Below are positions 12,427 through 21,658 of a stretch of 64,000 nucleotides of DNA, in pieces. Under the pieces are notes generated by a model, which saw only the letters and a program-made list of their open reading frames with translations, ran no database searches and was not told the DNA's origin. Every line of letters starts with the position of its first letter. Position 1 is the stretch's first letter. This DNA is from Ignavibacteriota bacterium. Lineage in GTDB: Bacteria > Bacteroidota > Ignavibacteria > UBA10030. The stretch is taken from contig PMZI01000023.1 of assembly GCA_003170475.1 (NCBI GenBank), positions 152,402 through 216,401 of the forward strand, in the 5' to 3' direction. Made by a program: the position numbers and the translations under genes.

Positions 12427-12726
12427 CTATTGAAATTTGATGTCTTTCACGATTTCGCCGCCCAGGAGCTCGTTGATTCGACCAACAATTTCCTGTTTCC
12501 TCATACTAAGTTCATTACGCCATGCACCGGACTTTACACTCACGATCAGCGTTCCCCGAAGCATGCGCGTTGGTGTTGCTATCTTCGCTATCCGCTCCCC
12601 CACGGCTTCATCCCAAACCACAAACGCATCCTGTTCGTGGAGTTTTTTCTTGATGCCGAGCCGTGCAATCAGTTCCTCGATTACGTCGCCCAGAGATTTA
12701 GTTCGCGAGAACCCGCGCGCCTTCAT
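12427..12726 (-). CDS. DUF721 (DciA-like) protein
   Basis: A 99-residue protein of the DUF721 family, whose members next to recF or dnaA include DciA, a loader of the replicative helicase. The KH-like core is seen in FVVWDEAVGERIAKIATPTRM and the following beta-rich stretch. A longer start at 12768 exists, but the ATG at 12726 has GGTGGAG directly upstream and reduces overlap with recF to 29 bp. Context between recF and gyrB fits a replication role; DciA function here is inferred from position and family only. Confidence 0.75.
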   Translation of the reverse strand: MKARGFSRTKSLGDVIEELIARLGIKKKLHEQDAFVVWDEAVGERIAKIATPTRMLRGTLIVSVKSGAWRNELSMRKQEIVGRINELLGGEIVKDIKFQ

Positions 12727-13849
12727 GCTCCACCGTCCCTCTGTGCACAACAAAACGCTTGTTTGCATTTGCCCAATTAAATTCTGTCGGGAAGACGCTG
12801 TCGCTTGTTGTCGAAATAAACGACTGACCGACCGAGTTCGTCAAGGCCAGCAGCCTCTTTGCGCGGTGCGCATCAAGTTCTGTGAAAATATCATCAAGCA
12901 GCAAGATAGGTTTCTCGTTGCGCTTATTCTGCAGGTAGAGAAATTCTGCAACCTTCAATGCAATGAGAAGTGTTTTGTGCTGCCCCTGTGATGCGTGGGA
13001 ACGCACCCCCAGATTGTTGATTTCGAGCGTCACTTCGTCCCGATGCGGACCCACCAGTGTGATGCCGAACCTCTTTTCTTCGCCCGCTTTGCGCTTGAGT
13101 TCGCTGAGAAACCCCTGCTTGATTGCCTCCTCCGATGTTGATTCCTTCCCGTCCACCGATGGTTCATAGGTCATCATCGGTCTTTCTGTTCCCCCGGCAA
13201 TAGACGCATAGGATTCCGTCACCAGCGGCTGAAGTTCTTCCAGAAACGCGTGCCGGCGATGCACAATCCGCGTTCCACGATCAACTAATTCCTCGTTCCA
13301 TGGCTCCAGGAGATCGGTGGCATCAGTTCTTGACACCTTGCTGTCAAACAACACTTTGTTGCGCTGCCGAAGCACCCGCCGGTACTCCAGCAAATCTTCC
13401 AGGTACACCTTGCTGGATTGTGAGATCACAAAATCCAGGAATCGACGTCGATCTGCCGGACCGCCAGTCGTGATCGCCCCAGATTCCGGCGATAGAACAA
13501 CCACAGGAAACTGGCCCACGACGTCTGAAAATTTCTCCACCCTTGTTCTGTTGATGAAGAACTCTTTTGTCTTCTCTGCGTGCTCATACGCCACGGCAAC
13601 ATGGTACCGGATACCGGTGTCTCCCTCGAGTTCTCCCGATACCTCGAATCTATTTTCTCCAACCTGGAGTACAACACCATCCGTGCTACCAAAGAAACTC
13701 TTCGTAAGACACAGGTACGAGATCGCCTCGAGAAGATTTGTTTTTCCCTCACCGTTTTGACCTAACAGTGCGTTGACGCCCTCACTGAAGACGGCGTCGG
13801 TCTGCGTATGATTGCGGAATTTTCGTACGTGGATGTCGCGGATCTTCAC
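12698..13849 (-). CDS. recF: DNA replication and repair protein RecF
   Basis: A 383-residue SMC-like ATPase that acts in RecFOR gap repair, helping load RecA at gaps. Walker A (GQNGEGKT) is at residues 30-37. The LLLDDIFTELDAHR motif towards the C-terminus is the Walker B and D-loop, preceded by the signature SQGQHKTL. Length matches the family. It sits between dnaN and a DUF721 gene in the common origin order. Confidence 0.96.
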   Translation of the reverse strand: MKIRDIHVRKFRNHTQTDAVFSEGVNALLGQNGEGKTNLLEAISYLCLTKSFFGSTDGVVLQVGENRFEVSGELEGDTGIRYHVAVAYEHAEKTKEFFINRTRVEKFSDVVGQFPVVVLSPESGAITTGGPADRRRFLDFVISQSSKVYLEDLLEYRRVLRQRNKVLFDSKVSRTDATDLLEPWNEELVDRGTRIVHRRHAFLEELQPLVTESYASIAGGTERPMMTYEPSVDGKESTSEEAIKQGFLSELKRKAGEEKRFGITLVGPHRDEVTLEINNLGVRSHASQGQHKTLLIALKVAEFLYLQNKRNEKPILLLDDIFTELDAHRAKRLLALTNSVGQSFISTTSDSVFPTEFNWANANKRFVVHRGTVEHEGARVLAN

Positions 13850-13940
13850 GTTGTCTGATGGCGCTTACAATGCGATAGCCCCGCTCCCGTTATGCGAGAT
13901 GGGGCTACCTTCACAGAATCTCTCCCACAATCACGTGCGT
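13850..13940 (-). other. dnaN-recF spacer with a GC-rich hairpin
   Basis: TAGCCCC (13876-13882) and GGGGCTA (13901-13907) can pair. No T-run follows on the minus strand, so this is more likely an mRNA structure between dnaN and recF than a terminator. Confidence 0.35.
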
Positions 13941-15056
13941 CTACGTGTTCAACCGCATGGGCATGACAAGCATAAGGACGTCTTCGTTCGGGCGTTGATG
14001 CGCCGGTGTGATGATTGCGGCGCGGACAGATGTTCCAAGTTTGAACTCGGCCTCATCACCGTCAAGATGCGAGAGAATGTCAATCAAATATGTTGAGTTG
14101 AAACCTATCTCCAATTCCTCACCACTGTAGTCACAGGGAACTTTTTCCTTCGCCTCACCACCGAAATCAATATCCTCCGCCATAACTCTCAGTTCATTCT
14201 TGCGGATCGAGCAGCGAACCTGGTGTGTCGTCGAACTTGAATACAGCGCCACGCGACGAACGGCAGCCAGGAGGAGGTCTCTCCCCACGGCTAAGCTCTT
14301 ATCGTTATCCAGCGGAATCACAGATTCGTAGTTTGGATAACTTTCTTCGATGACGCGCGATGTTAGTGTCGTCGTTCCAAATGTAAATTGTACGTGTGTG
14401 CCATCCACAGAAACTGTATTTGTTTCGTTGTCGACGGAACGAGAAACCAGATTAAGTGCCTTTGCGGGCACAATGATGTCCCATTTCAATTTGGGCTGTT
14501 TCAATCCCGTGTATTGAATTCGCACGAGTCGATGGCCGTCAGTTGCTACAGCTCGAAGATCACCATCCTTCACCTGAAGAAGCACACCCGTCATGGCCGG
14601 CCTGAGTTCATCACTGCTCACGGCAAACAAAGTCCTATGAATCATATTTTTCAACATTTCACCGGTCAGGGTAATTTTTTCATCACCCTTTACTTGTGGT
14701 ATAGTCGGAAATTCTTCGCTCGATTCCCCCATCAACACATATTCACCCATATCGGTAATCATCCGAATTTTGTTGGATGAAACGTCGGCATTGAAGAGAA
14801 GTTGAATTTCTGGCAGCGCCCTTATTGTTTCCATGAGCCGCTTTGCAGGCACTGCAATAGATCCATCATCGTTTCCCTTCACATCAATCGATGCCGCCAT
14901 CGAGACTTCGAGATCTGTCGCCGCAAGTTGAAGGGTATTCTTTGTCAGTTTGAAAAGAATATTTTCGAGGATGGGGAGAGTTGACTTCGAGGGAACAACA
15001 CCACTGACTTTGGCCAGGGCTTTTTGAAGTTCATTACTCGAAACCGTAAATTTCAT
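13941..15056 (-). CDS. dnaN: DNA polymerase III beta subunit (sliding clamp)
   Basis: A 371-residue sliding clamp that encircles DNA and gives the replicative polymerase its processivity. Three repeated clamp domains are evident from the family pattern (MKFTVSSNELQKALAKVSGVVPSK at the N-terminus, RPAMTGVLLQ in domain 2, and a closing VMPMRL motif). The length is normal. GGAGAT precedes the ATG. It is separated from dnaA by 437 bp and from recF by 91 bp. Confidence 0.98.
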   Translation of the reverse strand: MKFTVSSNELQKALAKVSGVVPSKSTLPILENILFKLTKNTLQLAATDLEVSMAASIDVKGNDDGSIAVPAKRLMETIRALPEIQLLFNADVSSNKIRMITDMGEYVLMGESSEEFPTIPQVKGDEKITLTGEMLKNMIHRTLFAVSSDELRPAMTGVLLQVKDGDLRAVATDGHRLVRIQYTGLKQPKLKWDIIVPAKALNLVSRSVDNETNTVSVDGTHVQFTFGTTTLTSRVIEESYPNYESVIPLDNDKSLAVGRDLLLAAVRRVALYSSSTTHQVRCSIRKNELRVMAEDIDFGGEAKEKVPCDYSGEELEIGFNSTYLIDILSHLDGDEAEFKLGTSVRAAIITPAHQRPNEDVLMLVMPMRLNT

Positions 15057-15493
15057 TCCAATCTCCTTTTCTGTCGAGAGGCAAAAGGGCTTTGATACCT
15101 CAAAATAGTAATAAAATAGCCCATTTACAACATTTTTTGAAGAGAGGTGTGTGAGGTCAACCCTATATACTAAGTATATCTTTAAGTAAAAATAGTTGTA
15201 CTAATTAGGGTGTGGAAACTGTTTATAACATCATTGGCAGATAAAAATATTCATGCTGGGCAACACTGTTTTGGGCACCAAGGAAAAATAAGCTGTGAAC
15301 AAAATGTTGATGATAGTATTGTTTATGAACAACGCGGAGGTCTATCGAGCGGAAGTCCAGAATGATCCTCAGAATGAACAACAAAGAAACACCAATCCAC
15401 AGGATATGAGAAGGGTTGTCAACAACCAGTTTTTGCGGATACGTCCGTCAACAAAGGGTCTAAAGTGTATTTTTAAGAGTGAATGATAGCTCC
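15057..15493. promoter_or_regulatory. dnaA-dnaN intergenic region with DnaA-box-like sites
   Basis: This 437-bp AT-rich gap holds no credible gene. It contains a perfect inverted repeat, ATATACT-A-AGTATAT (15165-15179), and a GGTTGT-CA-ACAACC hairpin (15415-15428). There are several weak DnaA-box-like words, among them TGTGGAAAC (the reverse of GTTTCCACA) near 15211 and AATCCACAG near 15394. It must hold the dnaN promoter and could form the second half of a bipartite origin. Confidence 0.45.
15165..15179. repeat. 15-bp perfect palindrome upstream of dnaN
   Basis: ATATACT (15165-15171), a central A and AGTATAT (15173-15179). It lies about 110 bp upstream of the dnaN start and is the clearest operator-like symmetry in this gap. 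The binding protein is unknown. Confidence 0.4.
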
Positions 15494-16954
15494 TTAGTGG
15501 GCACCAACCTCAACACGTCTACGGAGTTGATCGACAGTTTGTTTGAATCCGGCATCGCTTGTGATTCGATCGTGGATGGTCTGACAAGAATGGATAACCG
15601 TGCTGTGGTCTCTTCCCCCAAAATGCAGCCCGATTGTCTTGAGAGAAGAATTTGTGAGCTCTTTGGAGAGATACATGGCAACCTGCCGCGCATTAACGAC
15701 CTCTTGTTTTCTTGTCTTTGCCCGCAAGAGGTCTTCGGGGATATCAAAAAACTCGCAAACGATATGTTGAATTTGATCAATGTTTATAGGGGATTTTGAT
15801 TCATTCACAACCATCCGGAGCACTTCGCGGGCGAGTTCGACCGTTATCTCCCGGTTGTCAAGCGAAGCGCGGGCGATGAGGCTGATCAAACAACCCTCAA
15901 GTTCACGAATATTGCTTGTGACGTTAGTGGCAATAAAATCAACAACATCCTGGGGGAGTTCAAACCGATTATCTTCGCTCTTCTTGCGAAGGATCGCTAT
16001 TCGGGTCTCCAGATCTGGCGGTTGAATGTCGGCTGTGAGTCCAGACTGAAACCGAGAGATTAACCGTTCATCCAACCCCTTGAGCTCTTTGGGGGGCACG
16101 TCAGAAGAAAGCACAATCTGCTTGCCGAGTTGGTACAGCGTATTAAACGTGTGGAAGAAGTTGTCTTGGGTCTTCTCTTTTCCGGAGAAAAACTGAATGT
16201 CATCGACGATCAACAAGTCAACGCTGCGATAAAAATACGAAAACTCGTTTACCCGGTCAGATTGAATTGACTCGACAAACTCGATGGTGAATTTTTCACT
16301 TGAAACGTACACAACACGCTTTGCCTTACCTATCGCGATAGCATGATTTCCGAGGGCATGCATAAGGTGTGTCTTGCCCAGGCCAGTACCGCCGTAGATA
16401 ACCAGGGGGTTGAAGGAGGTGCCCCCGGGATTATTGCCAACAGCAAGGGCCGCTGCTCGGGCCAGCTGATTACTGTCACCCTTGATGAAATTCTCGAATG
16501 TATAGCGCGGGTTCAGGTTGCTCTGAGCAATCGGTTGATCGGCCTGTCGAAAAGCCGTGCGCGGTGGAAAAAATGGTTGTGCCGGTGGTGCTGCAGGCGA
16601 AACGTAGCGGTTGGATGTGGGCTGGCTGAGGGTCCTCTCCTCTTCCCGCAGAGCGGGTTCGACATCCTCCGAGGCAATTGAATAATACAACTTTGCCCCC
16701 TCCCCCAGGACGGAGGAGATGGTCTCGCGAATCAGCGCATTGTAATGCTGATCAACCCAGTCATAGAAGAATTGGCTTGGAACCTGGATCGTAATGTCTT
16801 TTTCCACCAACTTGACGGGAACGATAGGCTGAAACCATGTTTTGAAACCTAGGCTGGTAACACGCTTTTGAATTCTATCCAGGCATCTTTGCCAGATATC
16901 CTGCACCGCAGCGTCGGCGATCAAGGAATTGGCATGGGATTCGAATACGTCCAT
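15494..16954 (-). CDS. dnaA: Chromosomal replication initiator protein DnaA
   Basis: A 486-residue initiator that binds DnaA boxes and melts the origin. Domain I is at about residues 1-85. A Pro/Gln-rich linker follows to about 145, then the AAA+ domain with GGTGLGKTHLMHALGNH (Walker A) and LLIVDDIQFF (Walker B). The C-terminal DNA-binding domain carries the signature GGRDHSTVIHS. Divergent from rpmH across the predicted oriC, as is common around bacterial origins. Confidence 0.98.
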   Translation of the reverse strand: MDVFESHANSLIADAAVQDIWQRCLDRIQKRVTSLGFKTWFQPIVPVKLVEKDITIQVPSQFFYDWVDQHYNALIRETISSVLGEGAKLYYSIASEDVEPALREEERTLSQPTSNRYVSPAAPPAQPFFPPRTAFRQADQPIAQSNLNPRYTFENFIKGDSNQLARAAALAVGNNPGGTSFNPLVIYGGTGLGKTHLMHALGNHAIAIGKAKRVVYVSSEKFTIEFVESIQSDRVNEFSYFYRSVDLLIVDDIQFFSGKEKTQDNFFHTFNTLYQLGKQIVLSSDVPPKELKGLDERLISRFQSGLTADIQPPDLETRIAILRKKSEDNRFELPQDVVDFIATNVTSNIRELEGCLISLIARASLDNREITVELAREVLRMVVNESKSPINIDQIQHIVCEFFDIPEDLLRAKTRKQEVVNARQVAMYLSKELTNSSLKTIGLHFGGRDHSTVIHSCQTIHDRITSDAGFKQTVDQLRRRVEVGAH

Positions 16955-17461
16955 AAATAAAGACCCAATTCAACACTACAATATTCGCAAATAATAACAC
17001 GACTTATCAACAGGAAATAAACATAGCACTCAACAGCTCGACAAAATTCCCGATAATGTCTTTAGGCTAACTGGGAACTTATAAACATTACATGACCGAT
17101 GGAACTCGTTGAACGCACGACCAATTCCAATGTTAAGAACACACTTTTCAACACAAATGTTGATACCCGGAAGCCCTGAATTCAGGCTGGATTTGGTGCC
17201 GTGGTTGTAGTGCGCGGTTTATGCACAAACTGTCAACATTGGTATTGTTATCAACACTCAACCTGATTATACTGTGCAAGAAGCCGTTGTGCAAGGAAAA
17301 AAATTACAAATCGAGAGCTGGCAAGAACAATGCCGCCCCGGATCGTCGAAAGCCGTCGCTGCAAGCGAACCGATCTGACGGTGAGAGGTTGTATCTGCCG
17401 TGTAAAATGCTTATTTTGCATAGCTTGGGAATAGTATACATTAAAATGCTGGAGCGCTGAA
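16955..17461. other. oriC: Predicted replication origin (oriC) with DnaA boxes
   Basis: AT-rich dnaA-rpmH gap at the point where gene orientation switches. DnaA-box-like 9-mers are TTATCAACA (17004-17012), TTATAAACA (17079-17087), TTTTCAACA (17145-17153), GTATCAACA on the minus strand (17158-17166), TTATGCACA (17219-17227, an exact TTATnCACA) and TTATCAACA (17248-17256). Weaker copies lie near 17273-17281 and 17288. The AT-rich 16955-17010 segment next to dnaA is a candidate unwinding element. A TACATT at 17437-17442 may be the rpmH -10. Confidence 0.75.
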
Positions 17462-17608
17462 GTGAAAAGGACCTATCAACCGCATCGCAAGAAACGAATC
17501 AACGCGCACGGATTTCGGGCGCGGATGGCAACCAAAAACGGCCGCAAGGTTTTGTCCAGACGAAGAGCAAAAGGACGGCGGCGGCTTACGGTGAGCGACG
17601 AGAAATAG
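17462..17608 (+). CDS. rpmH: 50S ribosomal protein L34
   Basis: A 48-residue basic protein of the large ribosomal subunit. It begins at a GTG (17462) and reads [18 protein letters not shown], the near-invariant L34 start, and continues with [11 protein letters not shown] and an Arg/Lys-rich stretch. A short acidic tail ends in DEK. rnpA follows 16 bp later, the usual rpmH-rnpA pair beside oriC. Confidence 0.97.
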   Translation: MKRTYQPHRKKRINAHGFRARMATKNGRKVLSRRRAKGRRRLTVSDEK

Positions 17609-17624
17609 ACTGGACCGGCCCACG

Positions 17625-18032
17625 GTGAATCCGTTGAGGTTATCCCTAAAGAAAGCAGAAATCCTTCGGGGGTACAGGGTTTTCTCTCGCGTCATCGCGG
17701 AGGGACGTTCGTTTCAACGTGGTGTCGTTCGGTGTTTTGTGGTGCGCGACGCGCGACAAAACGTCTCATTACGAGTGGGGTTCTCCGTAAGCCGGGGTAT
17801 CCGGAATGCAGCTGATCGCAATCGCGCACGACGCTGGATGAAAGAGTCATACCGGAAAAATAAAACACTCCTTGCGGCAGAACTCTTGCCGCCGACGCAA
17901 ACCGTGATGCTCGTCTTTCTCTGTACCGCACACCCCCGGTCAGTGCACAATGCGGCCGCACACTCACCAGTCGAACAATCGATTATTGCGTTGCTTAAAG
18001 AGTTGCACTCTCAGTTTGCTGGAAAACCATGA
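17625..18032 (+). CDS. rnpA: Ribonuclease P protein component
   Basis: A 135-residue basic protein that assists the RNase P RNA in cutting 5' leaders from tRNA precursors. The RNR motif region ([15 protein letters not shown]) and the SVSRGIRNA segment identify it. The last codons overlap the start of yidD by 4 bp, so the two are translationally coupled. The RNase P RNA gene is not in the window. Confidence 0.93.
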   Translation: MNPLRLSLKKAEILRGYRVFSRVIAEGRSFQRGVVRCFVVRDARQNVSLRVGFSVSRGIRNAADRNRARRWMKESYRKNKTLLAAELLPPTQTVMLVFLCTAHPRSVHNAAAHSPVEQSIIALLKELHSQFAGKP

Positions 18033-18244
18033 GACGCCCACTCATTTTACTCATACGACTGTATCAACGTCTTCTCTCCCCCATTCTTCCATTCAACAAT
18101 TGTCGCTTCTATCCGTCGTGTTCCGAATACGCAGCCGAAGCTATTGGGAAACATGGTGCGTGGAGGGGCGGGTGGCTTTCGCTGAAGCGTCTTGGGAGAT
18201 GTCACCCGTTTCATAAACATGCCGGCTTCGATCCGGTACCGTAA
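18029..18244 (+). CDS. yidD: YidD membrane protein insertion efficiency factor
   Basis: A 71-residue protein thought to help YidC-dependent insertion of membrane proteins. Diagnostic motifs are [12 protein letters not shown] near the N-terminus, [11 protein letters not shown] with its conserved cysteines, and [16 protein letters not shown]. It overlaps rnpA by 4 bp and is followed by yidC after 24 bp. Confidence 0.95.
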   Translation: MRRPLILLIRLYQRLLSPILPFNNCRFYPSCSEYAAEAIGKHGAWRGGWLSLKRLGRCHPFHKHAGFDPVP

Positions 18245-18268
18245 ACATTCTCGTTGTAGGAAGAAACC

Positions 18269-20074
18269 ATGGACCGTCAGTCAATACTCGGCTATATTCT
18301 GATATTTATCCTGCTTGTCGTTTGGATGTGGATGAGTTCGCCCAAGCCTGGCCAGCAGACAGAACAGCAAAAAGCGGTTGCCACGCAGGCGGCACAGCAA
18401 GACTCTGCGCGCCGTGTCGCGGCGGCAATTGTGCAGCCACCCATTCAGGCGCCAACCGAAAAGTCTGCCGATCCACTGGGAAAGTTCTTCGCCGGGCGGG
18501 ATAAAGGCGAGGAGCAAACAATTACGATTGAATCTGATCTCTACATCGCAGAGATTTCTACGAAGGGCGGCGTCGTGAAGCGATGGGAGCTGAAGAATTA
18601 CAAAACCTGGGATGGCAAGCCGGTGCAACTGGTGGATTACAAGAAGAGGGGAGACTTGAGCCTCTTGTTTGCGACCGCAGATGGCCGGCTGATCAATACG
18701 CACGATCTTTATTTTGAGCGCGGTGAGAGTGGCTTTGCGCGGCGAGTTATTGCGGGCAACGAAGAAACCACCGTGAGCCTTGTTCTTCCCACCACGAATG
18801 GTGGGCGAATTACGAAGACACTACGGTTTAAGAACGGAGAGTATGGATTCAACACGGACATCGCATTTTCGAAGATGGGTGATGTCATTGCGAATTATGA
18901 GTATCAGCTTGTATGGGAAAGCGGATTGCGGTACGCCGAGCACAACAGTGTCGATGAATCAAATTTTGCATCAGCGTACGCGTATGCCGGCAAAGAATTG
19001 ACCGAGATCGACGCATCGTCGACAGAGAACAAGCCACAGAAAAATGTCTCGGGGGTTGTTGATTGGGTTGCAGCGCGGACAAAGTACTTTGCCTTTGCGA
19101 TTATTCCAAAAGAGGGCACGAGTGATGGCGGCTACCTCGAGGGCGCGCGCGTGGCCGCTCCGGACAAAGGTGCGGTTGAATCGTACGGCATTGCAGTCAA
19201 GATGCCGTTCAAGGGGGGGCAGGAGGAGGGGGGCTCGTTCAGGATCTTCTTTGGACCGGCAGACATCAGCGTGCTGAAATCATACGGGGTCGGGCTCGAC
19301 AAAATTGTGGGTTTGGGTTGGACGTGGTTGATTCGACCGATCTCAGAGTATGTGATGTTGCCAATACTTAGTGCACTGCACTATATCGCGCCGAACTGGG
19401 GCGTGGTCATCATCCTGTTCTCAATTATTATCAAGATTGGATTGCACCCGCTGTCGCGAAGCAGCATGCGGTCGATGAAAAAAATGCAGGCGCTGCAGCC
19501 ACTGATGGACGAGATCAAGGCGAAGTACAAAGACGATCCACAGAAGATGAATCAGCAGGTGATGAACCTGTACAAGGAATACGGTGTGAACCCGGCGGGC
19601 GGCTGTTTGCCGCTGCTACTGCAGTTTCCCGTAATGATTGCCCTGTACAACGTGCTGCGCGCAACGATCGAGTTGCGCCAGGGAAACTTTGTTTGGTGGA
19701 TTACGGATTTGTCCATCCCGGATCGGATTTTTACTCTTCCGTTCGAGATTCCGTTCTTTGCCATTCGGGACGTCAGTGGGCTGGCGTTGCTGATGGGCGT
19801 GACGATGTTCATCCAGCAGAAGATGAGCGTAAAGGATCCAAGGCAGAAGGCCATGGTATGGATGATGCCGGTGATGATGACGCTGTTGTTCAACAGCTTC
19901 CCATCCGGACTCAACCTGTACTATTTCGTCTTCAACGTTCTTTCGATCGGTCAACAAGTTATGATTAACCGGCAGAGCGAGGGCGAGCCGCTTCGAAAGG
20001 TGGAACCGAAGAAGAAAAAGAGTGGGGGAATCTTTGGGAAAATTGGAAAAGACCTGCCGAGACTAAAACGATAG
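18269..20074 (+). CDS. yidC: Membrane protein insertase YidC
   Basis: A 601-residue insertase of the inner membrane, Gram-negative type. It has an N-terminal helix (about residues 7-24), a large periplasmic domain (about 60-340) and the conserved core of helices with GGCLPLLLQFPVMIALYNVLR. The tail is Lys-rich. At the place of the groove arginine of E. coli YidC (Arg366) the sequence reads IIIKIGLHPLS, with Lys, as in Bacteroidota homologues. It closes the rpmH operon ahead of a strong terminator. Confidence 0.96.
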   Translation: MDRQSILGYILIFILLVVWMWMSSPKPGQQTEQQKAVATQAAQQDSARRVAAAIVQPPIQAPTEKSADPLGKFFAGRDKGEEQTITIESDLYIAEISTKGGVVKRWELKNYKTWDGKPVQLVDYKKRGDLSLLFATADGRLINTHDLYFERGESGFARRVIAGNEETTVSLVLPTTNGGRITKTLRFKNGEYGFNTDIAFSKMGDVIANYEYQLVWESGLRYAEHNSVDESNFASAYAYAGKELTEIDASSTENKPQKNVSGVVDWVAARTKYFAFAIIPKEGTSDGGYLEGARVAAPDKGAVESYGIAVKMPFKGGQEEGGSFRIFFGPADISVLKSYGVGLDKIVGLGWTWLIRPISEYVMLPILSALHYIAPNWGVVIILFSIIIKIGLHPLSRSSMRSMKKMQALQPLMDEIKAKYKDDPQKMNQQVMNLYKEYGVNPAGGCLPLLLQFPVMIALYNVLRATIELRQGNFVWWITDLSIPDRIFTLPFEIPFFAIRDVSGLALLMGVTMFIQQKMSVKDPRQKAMVWMMPVMMTLLFNSFPSGLNLYYFVFNVLSIGQQVMINRQSEGEPLRKVEPKKKKSGGIFGKIGKDLPRLKR

Positions 20075-20105
20075 CACCCCCCAAACAAAAACCGAATTTC
20101 GTAAG

Positions 20106-20136
20106 AACCCCGCCGAGAAGAAGGCGGGGTTTTTTG
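20106..20136 (+). terminator. Intrinsic terminator after yidC
   Basis: AACCCCGCC (20106-20114) pairs with GGCGGGGTT (20123-20131) across an 8-base loop and runs into T6. It is a textbook intrinsic terminator at the end of the rpmH-rnpA-yidD-yidC operon. Confidence 0.93.
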
Positions 20137-20151
20137 TGTGCATCCCGGCGG

Positions 20152-20180
20152 TTGTAAATAGGTCGGCGATTTTGTACATT
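20152..20180 (+). promoter_or_regulatory. Predicted promoter of the mnmE operon
   Basis: TTGTAA (20152-20157), a 17-bp spacer and TACATT (20175-20180) lie between the yidC terminator and the mnmE start. They match the TTGnnn-17-TAnnTT pattern seen at other gaps in the window. Confidence 0.45.
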
Positions 20181-20214
20181 CAACTCCTTCTTAAAACCAC
20201 CCAAGAGACGAAAC

Positions 20215-21627
20215 GTGTCGCTGGCCTACGAAAGTGATACCATTGCTGCAATTGCCACACCGGAGGGCGAGGGGGGAATTTCTGTGATTCGAGTGAGTGG
20301 AGACGCCGCGATCGACGTCGCCAGCCGAGGCTTTCGCGGATCGACGCCTGTTGACAAAATGTCATCACACACGGCACACTATGGCAGGTTTGTCGATGAA
20401 CACGGACATACAATTGACAACGTCTTGGCTTTGGTGTTCAGAAAACCAAATTCCTTTACCGGCGAGGACACGGTTGAGTTAAGTTGCCATGGAGGGCGGT
20501 ACCTCACAAAGAGAATTCTTGAGGCTACGATTCGATTTGGAGCTAGGACCGCGCAAGCCGGAGAGTTTACAAAACGAGCATTCTTGAACGGAAAAATAGA
20601 CCTCACTCAAGCCGAGGCAGTCGCGGATCTCATACACGCTAGGACGGAGAGGGCCCATCAATCATCGCTATCGCAGTTGAGCGGGGCGCTATCCGAAAAA
20701 ATCGGAGATCTCCGGAAGAAGCTCATAGAAAGCATCAGCCTTCTCGAGCTTGAGCTGGACTTCGCTGAAGATGGATATGAATTTACCGAGCAATCAAGAG
20801 TTGCCGGGCAGTTGAGGGAGGCAATATCCCAAGTCAACGACCTGCTGTCGACGTATTCCATTGGGAAAATATATCGAGACGGAGTAAGGGTTGCCATTGC
20901 CGGCGCTCCAAACGTTGGAAAATCCAGCCTCTTAAACGCACTCCTCCAAGAAGATCGGGCCATAGTCACAGATACACCGGGAACAACGAGGGACATCATC
21001 GAGGAGTCTGTCACCATTGGTGGACTTCTCTTCAACCTCAGTGACACCGCCGGAATTCGGGAAACGAAAGATCCGGTCGAACAAGAGGGTGTGCGAAGAG
21101 CGGAAGAGCGCTTGTCAAATTGCGACATTCTCGTGCTCCTACTGGACGGCACCCGTTCGGTAGGACAAGAAGAGGCGATGGCAATTAATCGGCTCGCGAA
21201 GGCGGTTGAGTCAAGGGGGGCAGATTGTATTTTTGTTCTAAACAAGATAGACGCCATGGATCCACAAAAGAACCCAACCCTTGGGTTGGAAAACACAACC
21301 AAGAAACACGACCTCGTAGAGCTCTCGGCAAAGACTCACCAAGGGTTAGAACTTCTCAAGGAAGCTCTAGAAAAAAAGGCGCTTCGTGGAATGTCATCCA
21401 GAGCTGATGGGGGGGTAATAATTACAAATTCCCGCCATTATTCGGCATTGGAAAGAACGGCGGGTAGCTTAGTGCTTGCCCTGGAAACCGTCGAGTCTCG
21501 AAGAAGCGGTGAATTTGTAGCCGTAGACCTGAGGGCTGGGCTTGACTCCCTTGGAGAGATAACCGGCGTCACAAGCACAGAAGACATACTAAACTCAATA
21601 TTCTCTAGGTTTTGTATAGGAAAATGA
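20215..21627 (+). CDS. mnmE: tRNA modification GTPase MnmE (TrmE)
   Basis: A 470-residue GTPase that works with MnmG to put the carboxymethylaminomethyl group (or its relatives) on U34 of certain tRNAs. An N-terminal tetrahydrofolate-binding domain (TIAAIATPEGEGGISVIRVSG) is followed by a helical domain, with an inserted G domain: GAPNVGKSS, TPGTTRD, DTAGIRE, NKID. The C-terminal FCIGK with its catalytic cysteine is intact. It starts at GTG 20215. mnmG follows after a 31-bp gap that holds a parS-like site. Confidence 0.97.
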   Translation: MSLAYESDTIAAIATPEGEGGISVIRVSGDAAIDVASRGFRGSTPVDKMSSHTAHYGRFVDEHGHTIDNVLALVFRKPNSFTGEDTVELSCHGGRYLTKRILEATIRFGARTAQAGEFTKRAFLNGKIDLTQAEAVADLIHARTERAHQSSLSQLSGALSEKIGDLRKKLIESISLLELELDFAEDGYEFTEQSRVAGQLREAISQVNDLLSTYSIGKIYRDGVRVAIAGAPNVGKSSLLNALLQEDRAIVTDTPGTTRDIIEESVTIGGLLFNLSDTAGIRETKDPVEQEGVRRAEERLSNCDILVLLLDGTRSVGQEEAMAINRLAKAVESRGADCIFVLNKIDAMDPQKNPTLGLENTTKKHDLVELSAKTHQGLELLKEALEKKALRGMSSRADGGVIITNSRHYSALERTAGSLVLALETVESRRSGEFVAVDLRAGLDSLGEITGVTSTEDILNSIFSRFCIGK

Positions 21628-21631
21628 GCAC

Positions 21632-21647
21632 CGTTTCACGTGAAACA
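21632..21647. promoter_or_regulatory. parS-like centromere site between mnmE and mnmG
   Basis: CGTTTCACGTGAAACA has a perfect 14-bp palindrome (21633-21646). It matches the widely conserved chromosomal parS, TGTTTCACGTGAAACA, at 15 of 16 positions. ParB binding near oriC is the expected role. parA and parB are not in this window. Confidence 0.88.
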
Positions 21648-21658
21648 TCGGCCAAGAA

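Noticed and set aside
15295..15486. 63-codon frame in the dnaA-dnaN gap
   Set aside because: AT-rich intergenic sequence, no ribosome site and no family.
17221..17460. 79-codon frame just before rpmH
   Set aside because: It lies across DnaA boxes in the predicted oriC, and its composition does not look like protein.
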